A stretch of 16,863 nt of DNA from Ignavibacteriales bacterium (GCA_027347125.1 DAIERC010000064.1:1-16863); one strand, 5' to 3'. Shown: positions 7,568 through 15,925, counted from the first letter of the stretch. Notes: generated from the letters alone by a model not told the origin. Numbers and translations: made by a program.

Positions 7568-8481
7568 GTAATGTAGACCTTTCGGTTCAAGTTGGTACGC
7601 TAAAATTTAGAAACCCTGTTTTGCTTGCATCAGGCACCGTTGGTTACGGTAACGAAATTTCGGAGTTTACGGATTTAAATAAAATTGGCGGAATAGTTAC
7701 AAAATCTTTAAGCTTAAAACCGCGGAAAGGAAATCCTCCGCAAAGAATTGTAGAAACGCCTGCCGGCATGTTAAACGCAATAGGGCTTGCTAACGTTGGT
7801 GTAGAAGTATTTTTAAAGGAAAAAATTCCATTCTTAAAACAATATGATGTTCCGCTTATTTGTAATATTGCGGCAAGCACGGTGGAAGAATATGTTGAGT
7901 GCACAAGAATTTTAACTTCGGAAGACACAATTAAGGGCTTTGAAATAAACGTTTCGTGCCCGAACGTAAAAGAAGGCGGGCTTCAATTCGGCAATGATGT
8001 AAAAGCAGTTGGGAATATTACTGAAAAAGTAAAAGCCGTTACCAATAAACCGGTAATAATAAAACTATCACCTAACGTTTCTTATATATCGGAGTTTGCG
8101 CGGGTTGTAAAAGACTCTGGCGGAGACGCCGTATCGGCGATAAATACCCTGGTTGGTACTGCGTTCAATATCTATTCAAGGAAACCCAAAATTCATAATG
8201 TAAGCGGAGGACTTTCAGGGCCCGCTATAAAGCCCGTAGCGCTTGCCAAGGTTCTGGAAATTAGACAAAATGTTGATATACCAATAATAGGCATCGGCGG
8301 AATAATGACGTGGAAAGACGTTGTGGAATTTATGATTGCCGGTGCGTCGGCTATTCAACTTGGAACTGTAAACTTTATTAACCCGTCTGCGTCTAAAGAG
8401 ATTTTAGAGGGCTTGGAAAATTATTGTACTTCGCAAGGGATAGAACAATTATCAGAATTAACAGGTTCATATAAAATTTGA
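7564..8481 (+). CDS. pyrD: Dihydroorotate dehydrogenase B, catalytic subunit
   Basis: This FMN enzyme oxidises dihydroorotate to orotate, the fourth step of pyrimidine synthesis, in a complex with PyrK. The 305-residue product is a class 1B enzyme. The catalytic base is cysteine (Cys132 in NVSCPNVKEGG), not the serine of the membrane-bound class 2 enzymes. LASGTVGYG (21-29) is the N-terminal FMN-binding segment. KLSPNV, INTLVG, GGLSGPAIKP and IGIGGIM are the remaining conserved barrel motifs. The start codon overlaps the pyrK stop. The 3' end overlaps the folC start by four bases (TTGA). Confidence 0.96.
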   Translation: MSNVDLSVQVGTLKFRNPVLLASGTVGYGNEISEFTDLNKIGGIVTKSLSLKPRKGNPPQRIVETPAGMLNAIGLANVGVEVFLKEKIPFLKQYDVPLICNIAASTVEEYVECTRILTSEDTIKGFEINVSCPNVKEGGLQFGNDVKAVGNITEKVKAVTNKPVIIKLSPNVSYISEFARVVKDSGGDAVSAINTLVGTAFNIYSRKPKIHNVSGGLSGPAIKPVALAKVLEIRQNVDIPIIGIGGIMTWKDVVEFMIAGASAIQLGTVNFINPSASKEILEGLENYCTSQGIEQLSELTGSYKI

Positions 8482-9752
8482 ATACACACGAAATAGATAC
8501 CGCATTACAAAAATTATTTTCGCTCCATGTTTTCGGAATGAAACTTGGGCTTGATAATATAAAAAACTTTCTGGGTTTCATCGGTAATCCTCAGGAGCAT
8601 TTAAAAGCGTTTCATATAGCCGGTTCCAACGGTAAAGGAAGCACCGCTTCATTTATAGCCAGTATACTTATGGAATTAGGATATAATGTAGGGCTATACA
8701 CATCACCCCATTTTATTAAGTTTAACGAACGAATACAAATTAACAGTAATTTTATTCATGATGATTTTGTAGCTAAATTTATTTCGGATTATAGCGATTA
8801 TATAGACGAGCATCAGCTTACTTTTTTTGAAGTAACCACCGCTATGGCTTTCAAATATTTTTACGAAAACAAAATTGATTATGCCGTAATTGAAACGGGG
8901 TTAGGCGGGCGCCTTGATGCAACTAATGTTCTTAAACCTCTGGCTGTAATTATAACTTCTATAAGCCTGGAACATACAAATATTCTCGGAAATACAATCG
9001 CCCAGATAGCCGGTGAAAAAGCCGCTATAATAAAAGATAAGACAAAAGTATTTGTAGGAAAACTTAATGAAGAAGCCTTTAATGTAATTGAAGATGTATG
9101 CTCCAGAACAGCAAGTAAATTATATAAAATAGAAGATTACATTATCGAAAAAGAAAACTCGGTTGAGCTTTATACCGAAGAAGTTGAACTGGACGATTGG
9201 AACATGCCGTTAAAAGGAAATTACCAAAAATATAACGCGGCGTTGGCGGCGTTGGTTGTATCAAAAATTTTACTTATTGATGAGCCCAAAACAATAAGCA
9301 AGGGCATAAAGAATGTAATTAAAAACACAGGCTTGCAGGGCAGATTTGAGTATTATTCTAAACAACCAGATATAATTTTTGACTCCGCCCATAACCCCGA
9401 AGGGATTGATAGTTTCCTTTCGGAATTTAAAAAAATTATGGGCAAATATAATAAACGGATTCTTCTTTTTGGGGTGATGAAAGATAAATCCATAAAGATA
9501 ATGCTGTCTAAGTTGAAAGATTATTTTGATGAGATTTATGTAACGGAAATTAATTATGAAAGGTCTAGCAAGATAAACGAGCTTGAAAAAATTGCGGGGG
9601 AAATAAACTTAAGTGTAAAGCATGTATCAAATCCTGTAGAATTAATTAAGAGTTTTTCTATACAAAATAGGGAAAATTGTTTAGTCGTTTTAGGAAGTAT
9701 GTATTTACTTGGTGAAATAAAATCTTCTCTACAAATGCATAATATCTCTTGA
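8478..9752 (+). CDS. folC: Dihydrofolate synthase / folylpolyglutamate synthase
   Basis: FolC adds glutamate to dihydropteroate and to reduced folates, using ATP. The 424-residue protein has the Mur-ligase-like layout: an N-terminal helix, the ATP loop GSNGKGS (49-55), TSPH and ERIQIN, ETGLGGRLDATN in the centre, SLEHTNILG, and FDSAHNPEG at the start of the C-terminal domain, followed by FGVMKDKS. The start is TTG at 8478, overlapping the pyrD TGA in a TTGA junction. The next methionine, near residue 21, would remove a helix that the family conserves, so the TTG is preferred. It is the last gene of this run. No clear terminator follows; the rho promoter candidate begins inside its stop region. 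Confidence 0.94.
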   Translation: MNTHEIDTALQKLFSLHVFGMKLGLDNIKNFLGFIGNPQEHLKAFHIAGSNGKGSTASFIASILMELGYNVGLYTSPHFIKFNERIQINSNFIHDDFVAKFISDYSDYIDEHQLTFFEVTTAMAFKYFYENKIDYAVIETGLGGRLDATNVLKPLAVIITSISLEHTNILGNTIAQIAGEKAAIIKDKTKVFVGKLNEEAFNVIEDVCSRTASKLYKIEDYIIEKENSVELYTEEVELDDWNMPLKGNYQKYNAALAALVVSKILLIDEPKTISKGIKNVIKNTGLQGRFEYYSKQPDIIFDSAHNPEGIDSFLSEFKKIMGKYNKRILLFGVMKDKSIKIMLSKLKDYFDEIYVTEINYERSSKINELEKIAGEINLSVKHVSNPVELIKSFSIQNRENCLVVLGSMYLLGEIKSSLQMHNIS

Positions 9753-9779
9753 CATTTTTTTCAAATAGAATTATGTTTC
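9749..9779 (+). promoter_or_regulatory. Candidate promoter of rho
   Basis: TTGACA (9749-9754) overlaps the folC stop and lies 17 bases before TATGTT (9772-9777). TATGTTTC matches seven of eight positions of TAnnTTTG. The predicted leader to the rho ATG is about 135 bases. No riboswitch or strong terminator is visible in it. Rho genes elsewhere are often autoregulated through their leader. Confidence 0.5.
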
Positions 9780-9919
9780 CGGTAAACCTCGTGTTCCTTT
9801 CAACGATAAACAATATTTTATAAATTAACTGTTAGCCCCATAAGCAATCCGGTTAATAAACCTTTGGAACAGAATTTTTAATCAATGTATTTAGTATCAA
9901 TTATTTTAGGACTATAAAA

Positions 9920-11173
9920 ATGCCAATGGACATTTCTGAACTCAAATCAAAAAAAATTGTAGAGCTTAATACTATAGCAAAAGATTTGGGAATCGTAGGC
10001 TATAGTGATTTGAGAAAACAAGAACTCATCTTCAAGATTCTTGAAGCCCAAACCGCAAAAGACGGACTCACATTTTCGAAAGGCGTACTTGAAGTATTGC
10101 CCGACGGCTACGGTTTTTTGCGCTCATCAGATTGTAATTATCTTCCTTCACCAGACGATATTTATGTCTCGCCTTCACAAATTAAAAAATTCAGCCTTCG
10201 TACCGGAGATTTTGTTAGCGGACAGGTAAGGCCTCCCAAAGAAGGTGAAAGATTTTTTGCTCTGTTAAGAGTTGAAGCAGTTAACGGGCTTGAGCCTGAA
10301 GGCATAAGAGAAAGAACATTGTTCGACAACCTTGTGCCGGTTTATCCTACGCGAAGAATAAATCTTGAATCTGCTCCCGGCGAATACTCGATGAGAATTG
10401 TTGATTTGTTGTCTCCTATTGGTAAAGGGCAAAGAGGTTTGATCGTTTCGCCACCTTAAAGCGGTAAAACAATTCTTTTACAAAAAATTGCAAACTCAAT
10501 TACGCGTAACCACCCAGAAATAAAGCTGATCATTCTTCTAATTGATGAACGCCCTGAAGAAGTAACCGATATGGAACGTTCGGTTAAAGGTGAAGTTATC
10601 AGTTCAACTTTTGATGAACCTGCCGAAAGACACGTTCAGGTTGCCGATATGGTTATCGAAAAAGCAAAGCGCCTTGTTGAGGCTAAAGAAGACGTTGTGA
10701 TACTTCTAGACAGTATTACAAGATTGGCCAGAGCGCATAACATAGTGGTTCCCCACAGCGGCAGAATTCTTTCCGGCGGTGTTGATGCGAATGCTCTTCA
10801 TAAGCCCAAAAGATTTTTCGGCGCTGCAAGGAATACCGAAGACGGCGGAAGTTTAACAATTATTGCAACCGCGCTTATAGATACCGGAAGTAGAATGGAT
10901 GATGTTATCTTCGAAGAGTTCAAGGGAACCGGTAATATGGAACTTGTACTTAACAGAGACTTAAGCGACAGAAGAATCTTCCCGGCTATCGATGTAAACC
11001 GTTCCGGTACGCGTAGAGAGGACTTGCTGATGAAAGAAGACGAGTTGGCTAAGGTCTGGATATTAAGAAAAATATTGAGTGATTTCAGCTCGGTAGAAGC
11101 TATGGATTTTCTAATGGATAAAATTAGGGGAACCAAGAATAACAAAGAGTTTCTGAATAATATGAATAGCTAA
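9920..11173 (+). pseudogene. rho: Transcription termination factor Rho, interrupted by an in-frame TAA
   Basis: Rho is the hexameric RNA helicase that ends transcription of untranslated RNA. The frame from ATG 9920 to the TAG at 11171-11173 would encode 417 positions, essentially the E. coli length. It has a Rho N-terminal helical domain (about 4-40), the RNA-binding cold-shock-like domain (about 55-125, with LPDGYGFLR and PDDIYVS) and the RecA-type ATPase. Codon 180 (10457-10459) is TAA, inside the Walker A loop: GLIVSPP, stop, SGKT. Family members have Lys here (PPKxGKT), so AAA to TAA is a single-base change. Downstream all expected motifs remain: ILLIDERPEEVTDM, STFDEPAERHVQVA, ILLDSITRLARAHN, GGVDANALHKPKRFFGAARN and FKGTGNMEL. 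Translation as written yields an inactive 179-residue fragment, and the first ATG after the stop (10571) begins beyond Walker A. It may be a sequence error, a recent null mutation or, less likely, readthrough. Confidence 0.85.
10457..10459 (+). other. In-frame TAA inside the Rho Walker A motif
   Basis: This stop replaces the first lysine of the conserved PPKxGKT phosphate-binding loop. The frame is unbroken on either side, with no insertion or deletion. The context is CCT TAA AGC. TAA is used as the ordinary stop of alr, the methyltransferase and tadA in this window, so a reassigned code is not supported. Confidence 0.9.
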
Positions 11174-11322
11174 TAGTCTTATTCGGCTTTCCTTTTTATT
11201 AGAGTAACTTTTCATTTTAGATTACGCTTTGGTGTAAGTAATGTAGTAATTGCGCCTGTGTGCAGCTATGTTTTGAATAAATTATTTTCTTAGGCTTGGC
11301 TAACCTGCTCTAAAGAAATGTG

Positions 11323-11350
11323 TTGATTCTTTTACAGGTAACTGTATATT
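11323..11350 (+). promoter_or_regulatory. Candidate promoter upstream of the GWxTD-domain gene
   Basis: TTGATT (11323-11328) lies 16 bases before TATATT (11345-11350). A 5-bp inverted repeat with a 4-base loop (11333-11346, TACAG/CTGTA) falls in the spacer and could be an operator. The match is weak in such AT-rich DNA. The rest of the 278-bp gap after rho shows no convincing terminator. Confidence 0.3.
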
Positions 11351-11451
11351 GCAAAAAGATTAATTCAATAATTTCTTTGTACGGAATTTATGAATAGTTT
11401 CTGCGAAGAACGGCTAATAATTATTCAGTAACATTTAACCAGAATACTGTA

Positions 11452-12711
11452 TTGAAAAATATTTTAATTTTTCTTTCTCTTTTTTATATAGTTACATATG
11501 CGCAACCGGCAACCCGGGTGCCGTTATTATCGGAAATTAATATTGTTCCGACCGATTCAGCTTACCTGGCGTATTATTCTTACCGGATTCCTTCAAATTC
11601 ATTTGTGTTTGTAAAAGACGGTAAGGATTATTCAGCAAATTATAGAATTACAATAGAAGTAAGCGATACGGCATCAACCTTTGTTGATAGACGAATTGAT
11701 GAGAAAAAGATTTACACCGCTAATTTTGATGAAACTACTTCCATAAAAACCTTTAATGAAGGTGTTTTTCAATTTAAGCTGCATGAAGGAAAATATATTT
11801 TTACCACGATTGTAGCCGATCTTAACTCCCATCATGAGTATAAACTAAAACCTAAAGAAGTTGCTATACAAAATATTACCGGAAAAATATTTCTAAAACC
11901 GATAATAATAAATTCTTCAGACAACGGATATAGCGGTAAGTTCAGGTTAACCAATTTTGCCGGTGATGTACCTTTTAGCGAAGAAGAGTATAATTTTGTC
12001 TTCCCGTGTACCGATACTTCCGTAACGGATATCCTTGTCGAGGTAATTAGTAATAGTGATACCGTCTATCAAAATAAATTATCAGATTCGTTTACGTCTC
12101 GATTATTCTTTCAAGATAAAAACGGAAGCGTAATTGTAAGCAACGGCGGCCAGGCTAAAATTACAAAAAACTTTTTGCTAAAAGGTTTGAGCTCAAAACT
12201 TCCGGAGGGTAAATTAACTGTAATTTTATCAGACCCTGCAAAACAGGTTTCTCTTCAAAAGTTTGATATGAAGGTGGAATGGTTCAACAAACCGGTGTCT
12301 CTTATGAACCCTGAAGATGCGATAAAGTTTTTGGAAGTAATTGATAAGCGGAGCGTTGTAAACGAATTATTAAGCGGGAACCGAGATGATTACGAAAAAA
12401 AATTATTTAACTACTGGAAAAAGCTGGACCCGACTCCAAATTCACAATTCAATCCGCTGATGGAAGAATACTACGAAAGAGTTGATTATGCTTTAAAACA
12501 TTTTTATACTTTAACAAGAAAAAGGAGAGAAATAATTACCGACAGAAGTAAAGTATATATTAAATATGGAGAACCTTCCGAAATAGAAAGAGCTTATAAT
12601 CAATACGGTAAAAGTATTGAAACTTGGATATATAAAAAGCCTTCGATGAAGTTTAATTTTTTAGATACCGACGGTACCGGTAATTTTATTCTTGTTAAAA
12701 ATAATGAATAG
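11452..12711 (+). CDS. Secreted GWxTD-domain protein
   Basis: The 419-residue product begins with a signal peptide: Lys2, a hydrophobic stretch (residues 4-13) and a probable cleavage after YA near residue 17. It therefore likely acts in the periplasm or at the outer membrane. The first 300 residues look like beta-rich, immunoglobulin-like repeats without catalytic motifs. The C-terminal 100 residues match the GWxTD domain of the FCB group: YWKKLDPTP (321-329), EEYYERVDYA, then TDRSKVYIKYGEPSEIE and ETWIY. The naming motif is degenerate (EIITD at 360-364 instead of GWxTD). The function of this family is not established. The start is TTG at 11452, chosen because it gives the complete signal peptide. 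The 3' end overlaps pdxA by 8 bp. Confidence 0.85.
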   Translation: MKNILIFLSLFYIVTYAQPATRVPLLSEINIVPTDSAYLAYYSYRIPSNSFVFVKDGKDYSANYRITIEVSDTASTFVDRRIDEKKIYTANFDETTSIKTFNEGVFQFKLHEGKYIFTTIVADLNSHHEYKLKPKEVAIQNITGKIFLKPIIINSSDNGYSGKFRLTNFAGDVPFSEEEYNFVFPCTDTSVTDILVEVISNSDTVYQNKLSDSFTSRLFFQDKNGSVIVSNGGQAKITKNFLLKGLSSKLPEGKLTVILSDPAKQVSLQKFDMKVEWFNKPVSLMNPEDAIKFLEVIDKRSVVNELLSGNRDDYEKKLFNYWKKLDPTPNSQFNPLMEEYYERVDYALKHFYTLTRKRREIITDRSKVYIKYGEPSEIERAYNQYGKSIETWIYKKPSMKFNFLDTDGTGNFILVKNNE

Positions 12712-13693
12712 ATTTGTTTTTACATGCGGCGATATAAACGGCATCGGGCCGGAAATAGTTATTAAAACACTTAATCGGGTAGCCCAAAACTCGCACGACA
12801 ATTTTTCCTTTATCTGTCCGGAAAACATTTTTGCTGGGGCAGCAAAAATAATAACTCCTAAATTTCAATATGAAATTACAGATCGCTTTTCAAATTCGCC
12901 GCGGAATGTTGTGTCGGTTATTTCTCAAGGAAAATTTAAAAAGTTAACAGGAAAGCCAACTGAAGATTCCGGTGAAGCGGCGTTCAAATCGATTGAATTA
13001 TCCGGCAAGTTAGCGGTGTCAAAACAAGTTGACGCGGTAATAACGGCGCCAATTTCAAAAACCGCTATAAAAATTGCGGGGCATAATTTCCCAGGTCATA
13101 CGGAAATGTACGCGAAATGGTCCGGCGTAAAATATTTTGTAATGATGTTTTTGTCTGCCAAGATGAACGCGGCGTTGGCAACAATACACGAGCCTATAAA
13201 TGAAGTGCCGTCATTACTAACTGGAATATCACTTGAAAAAAACATTGAAATTATTTTAAACACTTTGAAAATAGATCTTCAAATAAAACAACCGAAAATA
13301 GCTGTGCTGGGGTTAAACCCGCATGCCGGCGAGGGCGGCTTAATCGGCACTGAGGAATTAAATATTATTAAACCGGTTATAAGCAGCAAAGGTTTTAAAA
13401 AATATTTAAATGGCCCGTATTCCCCGGACGCTTTTTTTGCAAACAATCTTTATAAAAATTACGACCTTGTTTTGGGAATGTATCACGATCAGGTGTTGAT
13501 CCCGTTCAAGATGATAAATTTTGGCACAGGCGTAAATTATACTGCCGGCCTCCCGATAGTTAGAACTTCACCCGACCACGGAACTGCGTTTGATATTGCA
13601 TGGAAAAATTTAGCATCGGAATCTAGCATGCTGCAAGCATTTTATTATGCAAAACAAATTGTAAGAAACAGAAATAAATTTTATGCAGCCTGA
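12704..13693 (+). CDS. pdxA: 4-hydroxythreonine-4-phosphate dehydrogenase
   Basis: PdxA oxidises 4-phosphohydroxy-L-threonine in the DXP-dependent route to pyridoxal 5'-phosphate, the cofactor of alanine racemase among others. The product starts MNRFVFTCGDINGIGPE, the usual N-terminus, at ATG 12704. A TTG four codons upstream (12692) is possible but adds nothing conserved. Conserved segments appear in order: DSGEAAFKSIE, AVITAPISKTAI, NFPGHTEMYA, TIHEP, GLNPHAGEGGLIGTEE, MYHDQVLIPFK and RTSPDHGTAFDIA. The metal-ligand histidines of the dimer interface are present in the PGHTE, NPHAGE and SPDHGTA segments. The length (329 residues) is normal. It overlaps the GWxTD gene by 8 bp and the methyltransferase by 11 bp. 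Confidence 0.95.
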   Translation: MNRFVFTCGDINGIGPEIVIKTLNRVAQNSHDNFSFICPENIFAGAAKIITPKFQYEITDRFSNSPRNVVSVISQGKFKKLTGKPTEDSGEAAFKSIELSGKLAVSKQVDAVITAPISKTAIKIAGHNFPGHTEMYAKWSGVKYFVMMFLSAKMNAALATIHEPINEVPSLLTGISLEKNIEIILNTLKIDLQIKQPKIAVLGLNPHAGEGGLIGTEELNIIKPVISSKGFKKYLNGPYSPDAFFANNLYKNYDLVLGMYHDQVLIPFKMINFGTGVNYTAGLPIVRTSPDHGTAFDIAWKNLASESSMLQAFYYAKQIVRNRNKFYAA

Positions 13694-14420
13694 AGAGGAA
13701 AAAATATACGAGATACTTCCGCTGATTTACGGCCATTTGATGCGCAAGATAAGTTACAAAATATGGGCGGAATATATTGCCACAATAATCAGCGAATATG
13801 TTCCCGATGATGCGCATGTTCTTGAACTGGCGGCAGGTAATTGTAAATTTGCAAATTATTTTGTCTATTTTTACCCTAATCTTTTTGTTACCGATTTAAG
13901 TAAAAACATGCTTGCCAGCGATAAAAAAAAATTAGTGCCTAAAATAGCGTGCGACATGAGATTCCTTCCGTTTAAAACAAAATTTGATCTTGTATATTCC
14001 ACATTCGACAGCGTAAATTACCTTGTTACCAAGCAAAAATTACTTGGTATGTTCAAACAAGTGTCCGCAAGCTTAACTGAAGACGGAGTATTTTTATTTG
14101 ACGCAAGTCTGGAAAGGAACAGCATAATACATACGAAGATTCCGAACCGGGAAGGGAAGTACAAGGGAATTGTTTTCCAGCAAAAAAGTGAGTACAACGC
14201 TAAAAACAGAATTCACACAAATTCGTTTCTGATAAAATCCCAAGACGGAAAATTATATACCGAAATTCACAGGCAAAAGATTTATCCTTTTGAAGTTTAT
14301 TTTGAATTATTGGACAAAGCGGGAATGTACGTGGTAAAATGCTATAACGGTTTTTCTTTTAAAGACGGCGGCCCGGACTCTGAGCGGGTACAATTTATAA
14401 CTAAACGAAAAAATAAATAA
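13683..14420 (+). CDS. Class I SAM-dependent methyltransferase
   Basis: The 245-residue protein has a Rossmann-type SAM-binding domain. Motif I is VLELAAGNCKFANYF (46-60), with the E-x-A-x-G pattern in place of a strict GxGxG. VTDLSKNML, with its acidic residue at the end of the second strand, CDMRFLPFKTKFDLVYSTFDS (motifs II to IV) and a C-terminal beta-rich lid follow. The substrate cannot be read from the sequence; relatives methylate small molecules, lipids, tRNA or proteins. The ATG overlaps the end of pdxA by 11 bp and the TAA overlaps the ftsE ATG by one base, so it is translated within this operon. No signal peptide or membrane segment is visible. I infer a cytoplasmic small-molecule methyltransferase with modest confidence. 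Confidence 0.8.
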   Translation: MQPEEEKIYEILPLIYGHLMRKISYKIWAEYIATIISEYVPDDAHVLELAAGNCKFANYFVYFYPNLFVTDLSKNMLASDKKKLVPKIACDMRFLPFKTKFDLVYSTFDSVNYLVTKQKLLGMFKQVSASLTEDGVFLFDASLERNSIIHTKIPNREGKYKGIVFQQKSEYNAKNRIHTNSFLIKSQDGKLYTEIHRQKIYPFEVYFELLDKAGMYVVKCYNGFSFKDGGPDSERVQFITKRKNK

Positions 14421-15088
14421 TGCTTTCATTTAAAAACGTTTATTTCGGCTATTCGGATCAACCTATTTTTTCCGATTTGAATTTATCTCTTGAGCACGGA
14501 GAATTTAGTTTTTTAATAGGCAAAAGCGGGGCGGGCAAAAGCACCCTGCTGCAAATGATATATATGAACATTCTGCCTAAATCCGGTGTTGTAACTATCG
14601 GCGAGTTTGATTCATCCACAATTAAAGCCAGGCGGCTACCTTTTTTAAGAAGAAAACTCGGTATTATTTTCCAGGATTTTAAACTGCTTAAAGATAGAAA
14701 CATATACGACAATATTGCGTTTGTTCTGGAAGCGACAAATACATCCAGCAAAGAAATAAAGAAAAAAGTAAATAACGCGTTAACCGATGTAGGGCTGATT
14801 CACCGGAGATACAGTATGCCGAACGAATTATCGGGAGGCGAGAAACAACGAGTTGCAATAGCCAGGGCAATTGTAAATGATCCCATGCTGATATTGGCTG
14901 ATGAACCCACTGGGAACCTGGATCCGGAAACCGCATCCGAAATATTAGACATCATCTTAAAAATTCATTCAAGAGGAACATCAGTACTATTTGCAACTCA
15001 CAATTATGAGCTTGTAAAGAAGAACCCTTCAAAAATTCTTAAGCTGGAAAACGGCAAAGCTTTAAAAGCCGTCATCAAGCAGAAATAG
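14420..15088 (+). CDS. ftsE: Cell-division ABC transporter ATP-binding protein FtsE
   Basis: FtsE, with the membrane protein FtsX, controls peptidoglycan hydrolases at the septum. The 222-residue ABC ATPase has Walker A GKSGAGKST (34-42), the Q-loop in IIFQDFKLLKDRNIYDNIAF (82-101), signature LSGGEKQ (137-143), Walker B LILADEP (157-163) and the H-loop His194. The FQDFKLL..R..YDN wording is characteristic of FtsE more than of lipoprotein or general exporters, though LolD-type relatives remain possible. No ftsX follows: the next gene, adk, is on the other strand and overlaps its 3' end by 14 bp. Its ATG overlaps the preceding methyltransferase stop by one base. Confidence 0.85.
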   Translation: MLSFKNVYFGYSDQPIFSDLNLSLEHGEFSFLIGKSGAGKSTLLQMIYMNILPKSGVVTIGEFDSSTIKARRLPFLRRKLGIIFQDFKLLKDRNIYDNIAFVLEATNTSSKEIKKKVNNALTDVGLIHRRYSMPNELSGGEKQRVAIARAIVNDPMLILADEPTGNLDPETASEILDIILKIHSRGTSVLFATHNYELVKKNPSKILKLENGKALKAVIKQK

Positions 15089-15749
15089 TTATTTTTTTCC
15101 CTGTTCTTTCCTCAATAGCGTCGATAATATTTTTAGTTACTTCCTCAACCGGAGCAACTCCGTTTATGGGAATAACTTTTCCTTTCTTCTCATAATAATC
15201 AAGAACAGGTTTTGTTGTCGATTTATAAATCTCAAGTCTTCGTCTTATCACTTCTTCGGTATCATCGTCTCTTTGGTAAAAACTATTCTCTGCGCCGCAT
15301 GAAGGGCATTTAGTACGGTTTTTTATTTCATTGTAATTAAAAATATTATGGCATACATTGCAAGCCCTCCGGTTAGTAAGCCGCTGAACAAGTTCTTCCT
15401 CGTTAGCCGAAATGGCAACCAGGTACATATCAGGGATTTTTAATTTTTTCAGAAGCTTATCAAAATCTACGGCTTGCGCTTCTGTACGCGGAAAACCATC
15501 AAGGATAAATCCGCTTTTGCATTCTTTGCAGTGTAACTTATCCTCAATTATCGCCGCCATTATTTCATCCGATACGAGTTCACCGTTGGTCATAGATTGT
15601 TCAGCCTGTATGCCGAGAGGTGTTCTCTCCAGTACTGCTTTTCTTAAAATATCACCGGTTGAAATATGCGGTATATGCAATTTAGAGGATAGAATTTTTG
15701 CTTGGGTTCCTTTACCTACGCCAGGAGAGCCAAATAAAATAATTCGCAT
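15075..15749 (-). CDS. adk: Adenylate kinase, zinc-lid type
   Basis: The enzyme interconverts ATP plus AMP with two ADP. The 224-residue protein has the P-loop GSPGVGKGT (7-15), the AMP-binding segment STGDILR (30-36) and GFILDGFPRTEAQA (80-93). The LID has four cysteines, Cys130, Cys133, Cys148 and Cys151 (CNVC and CPSC), predicting a structural zinc, as in many Gram-positive enzymes and unlike E. coli. An extra CxxC (Cys74 and Cys77) precedes the GFILDGFPRT motif. The first ATG gives the standard N-terminus MRIILFGSPG. The gene converges on ftsE with a 14-bp overlap, leaving no room for a terminator between them. tadA ends 176 bp upstream on the same strand. Confidence 0.97.
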   Translation of the reverse strand: MRIILFGSPGVGKGTQAKILSSKLHIPHISTGDILRKAVLERTPLGIQAEQSMTNGELVSDEIMAAIIEDKLHCKECKSGFILDGFPRTEAQAVDFDKLLKKLKIPDMYLVAISANEEELVQRLTNRRACNVCHNIFNYNEIKNRTKCPSCGAENSFYQRDDDTEEVIRRRLEIYKSTTKPVLDYYEKKGKVIPINGVAPVEEVTKNIIDAIEERTGKKITISA

Positions 15750-15772
15750 TAAATTCTCTAATTTTTCATAGC

Positions 15773-15801
15773 AAATTATTATTATTAGCTCTTTTAATCA
15801 A
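15773..15801 (-). promoter_or_regulatory. Candidate promoter of adk
   Basis: On the minus strand TTGATT (plus 15796-15801) is separated by 17 bases from TAATTT (plus 15773-15778), about 24 bases before the adk ATG. The region is strongly AT-rich, so chance is a real alternative. Confidence 0.35.
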
Positions 15802-15925
15802 GTTTTTAAGTTTGTTATATCTCTCAAACAAAATTTTTATTTTTGTTATGATGTATAGGATTCTCAAATTATCCGGGTTTGTTCAATTTAACGGATGGTA
15901 GAGGGAGAAATGAATTAATAATAAG

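Noticed and set aside
10457..10459. Selenocysteine, pyrrolysine or alternative genetic code at the rho stop
   Set aside because: The codon is TAA, which is not used for either amino acid, and TAA is an ordinary stop for alr, the methyltransferase and tadA in this window. TAG and TGA are also used as stops.
10571..11173. Independent shorter gene made of the Rho C-terminal part
   Set aside because: It starts mid-domain at a methionine that is internal in Rho, lacks Walker A and has no ribosome binding site. It is the rest of the interrupted gene.
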